DNA from: Mactromeris polynyma
Taxonomy: Eukaryota; Mollusca; Bivalvia; Venerida; Mactridae
Direction: 5' to 3'
Assembly (NCBI GenBank): GCA_032209605.1
Contig: JASFXZ010000013.1
Location: 11,739,901-11,803,900 of the forward strand
Length of the DNA stretch: 64,000 bases
Both the position numbers and the translations under genes were made by a program. The stretch's first letter is position 1. Each line of letters starts with the position of its first letter. The notes below the pieces were generated by a model. It was not told the origin of the DNA. It saw nothing but the letters and a program-made list of their open reading frames with translations, and did not search any database. Of this stretch, positions 58,805 through 64,000 are shown in pieces.

Positions 58805-61800
58805 TTATGGAGAGGTGTGCTCAGTCTGGCTTACAGCCAGACTGAACTCAGGGCTTGGCAGGGTTACGATGTCTTGAGGGAGGGCATTCCAGTGGACAAT
58901 AGTTCTGGGGAAGAATGAATATTTATGGTAATCAGTTGTGGTTTGAATTTGATGGAATGCTTGTGAGTGAGAGGATCTAGAGGATCTGGTATTTTGGAGA
59001 AGATAATCAGGTATGGGAATGGCTACCTGGCTATGTAAGATGTTGTGGAACATAACCAGGCGTTGGTCTATACGGCGGAGGTCAAGTTCTCTCCATTTGA
59101 GGGTGTCCATCATGTCAGTGACACTGGAAGTTCGGCCTTAGTCATGCATGGTCCAGCGAGCAGCCCGGCGTTGGACAGACTCGAGTTGGTCAATCTGGGT
59201 TTTAGCGTGAGGGGACCAAACAGATGAGCAGTATTCAAGCTGGGGCCTGACCAGTGTCTTGTATGCAGTTGACTTAAGTTTTTGTGAGTTTACTTTTATG
59301 TTACGTCTGAGAAATCCTAGTGTCTGGTTTGCTTTGGTTGTGATATTGTCAATGTGTGTGTTCCATGTTAAGTCATTTGATATTGTAATGCCGAGGTACT
59401 TTGCTGATGTTACTGTTTCTAGTGTTGTATTGTGTAGTATGTATTTGGTTGGTATGACTGTCTTGCGTTTTGTAATTTGAATGACTTGGCATTTTGACGG
59501 ATTAAATTTCATGTCCCATTTATTTTCCCAGAACTGAAGTTGGTCTAGGTCTTGTTGAAGAAGGCTAGAGTGAGAAGAATTAGATAGTGCAAGATAGATA
59601 GCTGTATCATCAGCAAATAGTCGTACTTTGGAAGATTTGACAAATTCAGGGAGATCGTTTATGTAAATAAGAAAGAGTAATGGTCCAAGGACCGAGCCCT
59701 GAGGGACACCGGAAGATACTGGGATAGAGTTTGATGTGCAGCCATTTACGACTACTGATTGTGATCTGTTGTCAAGGAATCTCTTGATCCATAGTAGTGT
59801 TTGACCTCTGATGCCATAGTAATGTAGTTTATAGAGAAGTTTTTCATGGTTAACCATGTCGAAGGCCTTTGAGAAGTCAAGAAGAATAAGATCAACTTGA
59901 CTTTTCAAATTAAGGTACTGGAGGATGTCATCGACTAACATTAGTAGTTGACTCTGACATGACCTTTTTTCCCTGAAGCCGTGCTGTAATTCATAAAATA
60001 GGTTGGATTGAGTGAAGTGTTTTGTGATGTGAGATGCGACTATGTGTTCCAGGGTCTTACACAGAATACAGGTGAGAGATATAGGGCGGTAGTTGGCTGG
60101 GTCTGACCTGGTGCCTTTTTTATAGATGGGGGCTACATTTGCTGTGTTCCAGATATTTGGTAGGATACCAGAATGAAGTGACTTTTTGAACAACTCTGCT
60201 ATGATTGGGGCAATTTCTTTGCAAGTGTTTTTAAGTATGATTGGTTTTATTTGGTCTGGGCCTGCAGCTTTGTATGGGTTCAGGTTTTTAAGAAGCTTTT
60301 CAATACCATTAGTTGATATGTCAATGTTAGCTATGGGATCATGAGGGCTGAAAGACGGTTGGGGGATCTCTCTACCAGTATCTGTGATATCCTGTACTTT
60401 CATTTCAGCTAGTGATTTAAGAGATGTGGGTGACTTGGGTGTGAAGACTGAATGGAATTGCTTATTCAAAACTGTGGCCTTGTCTTGATCTGCTGTGTGT
60501 AACTTATTGTCTTGTTTGAGTGAACCAATGCCAACAGAATCTTGTTTAGAGTGTTTTAGAAGAGAATATAGTTTCTTGGTGTTTGGTCTGTTTTGTGTTT
60601 GCTCGTGTTCTGGTGTTTGGTTGTTTATGTTTAGGATGTCTTCAAGATAGTTTTGATATGCAATTTTTGTTTCTTTCCTGCAGAGGTGTTTGAGATTGAA
60701 GTATTTTTCTTTGTATTTGTTTGTTTCGTGTTTTTTGTATTGTTTGTATGCTTTGTCTCGTTTCCTGTAGTGGCGTTTTAAGTCGGCTTTAATCCAGGGG
60801 AGCTTATTTTTAGTAGATGAAAATTTGGATGGGATAAAGGTATTAACTCCTTCCTCTATTGAGCTGGTGATAGTTTGCCAGAGGTTTTCAATACTGTCTG
60901 TGATGTATGTGTTTGATCTGGTGAGTGAGTCATGAAGGTTTGAGATATGTGATTTAAGGCCATCCCAGTCCGCCTTATTGTATAGGTGTATTTTGCGGGG
61001 TTCCTGGGGTTTCATTCGAACAGAGGTGTTTGTGTCTATCAGGACAGCATCATGGTCGCTGATTCCAGGTATGACGCTGGTTCTGTTGACTATGGAGGGA
61101 TTATTTGTCAGGAAAAGATCAAGGATATTGTTTTCACGTGTGGGGTCTTTGACTACTTGTGTAAGGTTGTTATCGTAAATTATGTGTATGAATTCTCTGT
61201 AAAATGATTGCAGTTTGCAGTCTGGGGATGGAGTAATACTGGACCAGTCCATTTTGGGCATATTAAAGTCCCCACCGACCCATACTGTTGCCTTGGTTTT
61301 GGTGGCCATGGAGAGGGATTTGTTAAATTCCTCCAGACTGTGTCGGTCATATTCTTTGGGTTTATAGTAGCATCCTATAAGGAGGGGCTTTGAGCCTTGT
61401 ATATCAAGTTTGACCCACAAGTTTTCACAATCAGTCTGGAGTTCAGTGGCTTCTTGTGCTAGGAAGCAGTTTTTGACAGCAATAAATACTCCACCCCCAG
61501 CCTGATTTGTTCTATCTCTACGAAAAGGGGTGTAATCAAGATCGGGATTAAAAATTTCATTATCATAGTGTTTAGGTTTTAACCATGACTCAGTCCCTAT
61601 GATAATGTCTGGTTTTGTTGAAATAATCATGTTCTCATATTCCAATTTCTTATCAGCAATAGACCTGCAGTTTACAACTAGTACTTTCAAGGATCGTTTA
61701 ATTTTGTTCTTTTGATTTTGTTTGGTTTTAGTTTGTGTCAAATTTTTACTTTTGGGTGTTGATGTAGTGATTGGGTGGTTTAGCTGTGAGTTTGTCGGGC

Positions 61801-62518
61801 TTAAGATACTGTTGCTGAGATTGTTGTACTTATTTGGTGTGTGATATGAGTCTAGGCTGGCAAGGCTAGATGTTGTGATGTTTATGTTGTCACATGCTAA
61901 GCACTTCCAGGCCCCTATTTTAGAATCACTTCCTAGTCTGTCATACATACTGTCCGACAGGTTTTGGCAGTCCGCGTGGTACCAGATGAAGCAGAACTCG
62001 CATTCTACCCCCTTGCATGACCAAGTGACAGGCTGCTCACAGCTACCGCATGGGAAGACGGAGGAAGTGTTACCAATTACCTCTGTTATTAGGGTTGGTC
62101 CTGGATTTGTCTCAATGTCAGTTGAGAGAATTAATAGAAGTGTGCTGAGAAAAATAACGGTTTTATATGAACATTTATGCATAGTTTTTGGTCTAAAAAT
62201 AAGTTGTTTGAGTTTTAATGAACAGCAGGTTAAAAGTAGTTTAGTTCGTTGTGAGAATGTTGTTACATCTCTATGTCCGACGAATGATATGTCATCATTG
62301 ACACCGTCTGGAACTCTGGTTAAGGCTAAAACAACAAAAGCTAGGGAAATTGGGTACATAAACATTGAAATACATGCATAGACAGTAGTCCTACAAATAT
62401 GACCTACGTTTGCCATTTTTACGATTTTGTTATTCATCAGGCAAACGGGGTCATACAGAAACTTGCCATTTTGCCGTAGCACTTTCCGCCGTGATTTCAG
62501 GGCGGAAAGTTTGAACAT
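58805..62518 (-). mobile_element. CR1/L2-type LINE, nearly full ORF with one stop
   Basis: The main frame, 62518 down to 59138, has 1,126 codons. Order by residue: hydrophobic segment about 46-67; second hydrophobic segment about 120-132 leading into a 2A-like DIETNPGP at 134-141; PHD-type C4HC3 finger (C157, C160, C173, C176, H181, C184, C206, C209); APE-type endonuclease from about 278 (N283, E310, GGDFN, SDHD); reverse transcriptase with DFSKAFD at 881 and FADD at 968-971. A TAA at 59138-59140 interrupts the frame. The same frame continues 110 codons to the stop at 58805, with the SSVTDM...SFFPRTI...WN C-terminal block of CR1-like elements. No separate ORF1 is visible upstream. The element inserts by target-primed reverse transcription; this copy is probably inactive unless the stop is read through. 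Confidence 0.92.
62096..62119 (-). other. 2A-like ribosome-skipping motif in the LINE
   Basis: Encodes DIETNPGP, a full match to the D-x-E-x-NPG-P signature. In 2A peptides the ribosome fails to join Gly and Pro, so the first 140 residues would be released from the PHD-EN-RT protein. 2A-like sequences are documented in several APE-type LINEs of invertebrates. The preceding residues are strongly hydrophobic. Confidence 0.8.
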
Positions 62519-63083
62519 AAAAATCGAGCTAAATTTTCATTGACACCATGAAAAAATGCTTGCTTGATAAACTTGAACCATTTATCTACCAATCAATGTG
62601 AATAATTACCTTGAAAAATGAGTTTTTAATCCAGTAATCCAATTAAAAACAATATCAGTCCAATATGTTTACACACGTTTCCTTCCATATTTAAAACATT
62701 CCGACTACGTAATTGCATACAGCGATCTGATTGGTTGACTGTTATTGCAAATGGCGCCTGATATAACAATTTGTTTTAAACGAAAATTGGACAGCGCGTT
62801 GGAATCAAAGCACTGAAAGTACTTTTTCTTGTTTTATTTTTCTGCCTTTGTTTGCGATGTTTTTTTATAAAGAAATCAGCACAAGGTAGCATGATTATTA
62901 ACAAAGCATACTATTTTAATAAATAATACATATTATTTAGGTATTAAGCTCACCTGAAAAGTTAAACACCGTAATTGAATGTTCGCTCTATTCTAATCAT
63001 TGAAACAATTTCACAACATAATACACTCTACAAGTGAATATTTTTTATGTATCCACTTGGCTGATAGTTAATTTAAAACAAAT
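62519..63083. other. LINE 5' flank, nothing recognised
   Basis: May include the LINE 5' UTR, as no boundary or target duplication was found. AT-rich, no gene. Confidence 0.45.
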
Positions 63084-63135
63084 TACATACGTACGTACGT
63101 ACGTACGTACGTACGTGCGTGCATACATGCATGCC
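63084..63135. repeat. (ACGT)n microsatellite
   Basis: About eight units of a self-complementary tetranucleotide, tacgtacgtacgtacg, then tgcgtgcatacatgcatgc. Every part can pair with itself, so cruciform formation is possible. Confidence 0.95.
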
Positions 63136-63145
63136 ATGTCATCCA

Positions 63146-63174
63146 TACCATACCATACCATACCATACCATACA
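63146..63174. repeat. (CCATA)n microsatellite
   Basis: About five to six units of ccata. Confidence 0.93.
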
Positions 63175-63631
63175 TATCCTGCTCGTGCTACGTCGCACAT
63201 AAGGCTTCAACCAGGGTCATCAATACGCTTCTGTTTTTGCTTTCCTTTCTAATTCTCCTCTGCTTTTGGTGTTTGTCCCCGTGCGTCGTGGCTGTTGTGT
63301 GTTATCTTTGTTAGCTATTCCTGCAGTATCTACAGGCATGTAAACACATGTACTAGAATGTAACGTCATTGTGAGCGAGACAATTCTCATTCACAATATA
63401 CATACTAGTATCAATAAAATGGTCCATAAATGACAGTTCGGCAAACGGCTGGCTGGTAATTCAATACATAATTCAATCCACAAACGAGTATCTACATACA
63501 TGTAAAACACATCAACTTTCTGTGTGAGTTTTTTGTGTTTTGTCTATGTGCAGTTTATTTTGTTGTTCTTTTTAGCTATTTCGGATGAGTGCTACTTTGC
63601 CTGTCCGATTTGTTTTATTCTTTTTTCGAAG

Positions 63632-63708
63632 GCTGGAATAGTTACATCAACTTTACCAATGATACATGGTTATGGTGCAATATTTTGTGTAAATGCAATA
63701 AAGAATGT
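63632..63708 (+). CDS. Possible further exon of the EGF/VWD gene
   Basis: The acceptor ttcttttttcgaag and donor TGT|gtaagt frame 77 bases encoding WNSYINFTNDTWLWCNIL, then CKCNKEC. C-x3-C-x-C-x3-C with nearby Trp recalls Cys-rich extracellular modules such as VWC. The exon starts in phase 1 whereas the exon at 58322 ends in phase 0, so another exon would have to lie between. The LINE at 58.8-62.5 kb would then be intronic and antisense. Confidence 0.3.
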
Positions 63709-64000
63709 GTAAGTGAGCGAAGCAATCTTCATTCACAAACAATTCTAGATGCATTTATGACGCACTCATAACTAACTTCTTCATTTTCAGTAGCCATAGT
63801 CTGGAAACATCTTCACCGGGATGAATGCCGTCAAGATACAAATCATTGAAATGAAAATAATATTTTGAATGTTTTCCTTTTGAAGTTTTGGTATTCCGCT
63901 GGAGATCCAAAGAAAATTTAGGAGTGTACATAGCATTATCTGTATCAACAAGTTCGTTGAATTCAGCAATAATAATATGTAATGAGGTGTTGGTAGATGA

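Noticed and set aside
59259..62381. Plus-strand open frames, including one of 168 codons at 61875-62381
   Set aside because: They lie antisense to the LINE coding frame and have no recognisable features.

Overview
The window is AT-rich animal DNA with spliced genes and a dense load of small inverted-repeat elements, tRNA-derived SINEs and LINEs. The repeat style and the protein content best fit a mollusc, probably a bivalve. That is an inference: no rRNA or mitochondrial marker is present.

Layout. (1) 1-475: a 40-bp tandem repeat cut by the window edge. (2) 4014-19085, + strand: ten exons of MED1, the nuclear-receptor-binding Mediator subunit. The exons for the extreme N-terminus lie left of the window. 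The last exon is 5 kb and encodes the disordered tail, with two LxxLL boxes spaced like the vertebrate pair, a third LxxLL, and two C-terminal boxes shared with human MED1. (3) 19.1-35.2 kb: 3' UTR and gene-poor DNA full of MITE-like elements, short tandem repeats and repeat relics. (4) 35394-58322, + strand: ten exons of a secreted protein with a signal peptide, a Cys-rich region ending in an EMI-like cysteine cluster, an EGF domain, a second Cys-rich segment and a von Willebrand D domain. All splice phases join. A further exon may lie at 63.6 kb. (5) 45170-54235: about 9.06 kb of a 29-bp satellite (312 periods) that fills one intron inside the VWD domain. (6) 58805-62518, - strand: a nearly complete CR1/L2-type LINE with a 2A-like motif, PHD finger, endonuclease and reverse transcriptase. 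It carries one in-frame stop near the C-terminus.

Most notable: the 29-bp satellite with nested higher-order periods; a 70-bp minisatellite in MED1 that copies a real 5' splice site six more times; the 2A-like motif behind a hydrophobic segment in the LINE; a SINE 21 bp from a splice donor with its target duplication still visible; and a matryoshka of mobile elements at 1.7-3.4 kb. All gene models come from reading frames, splice signals and family knowledge, with no transcript evidence.
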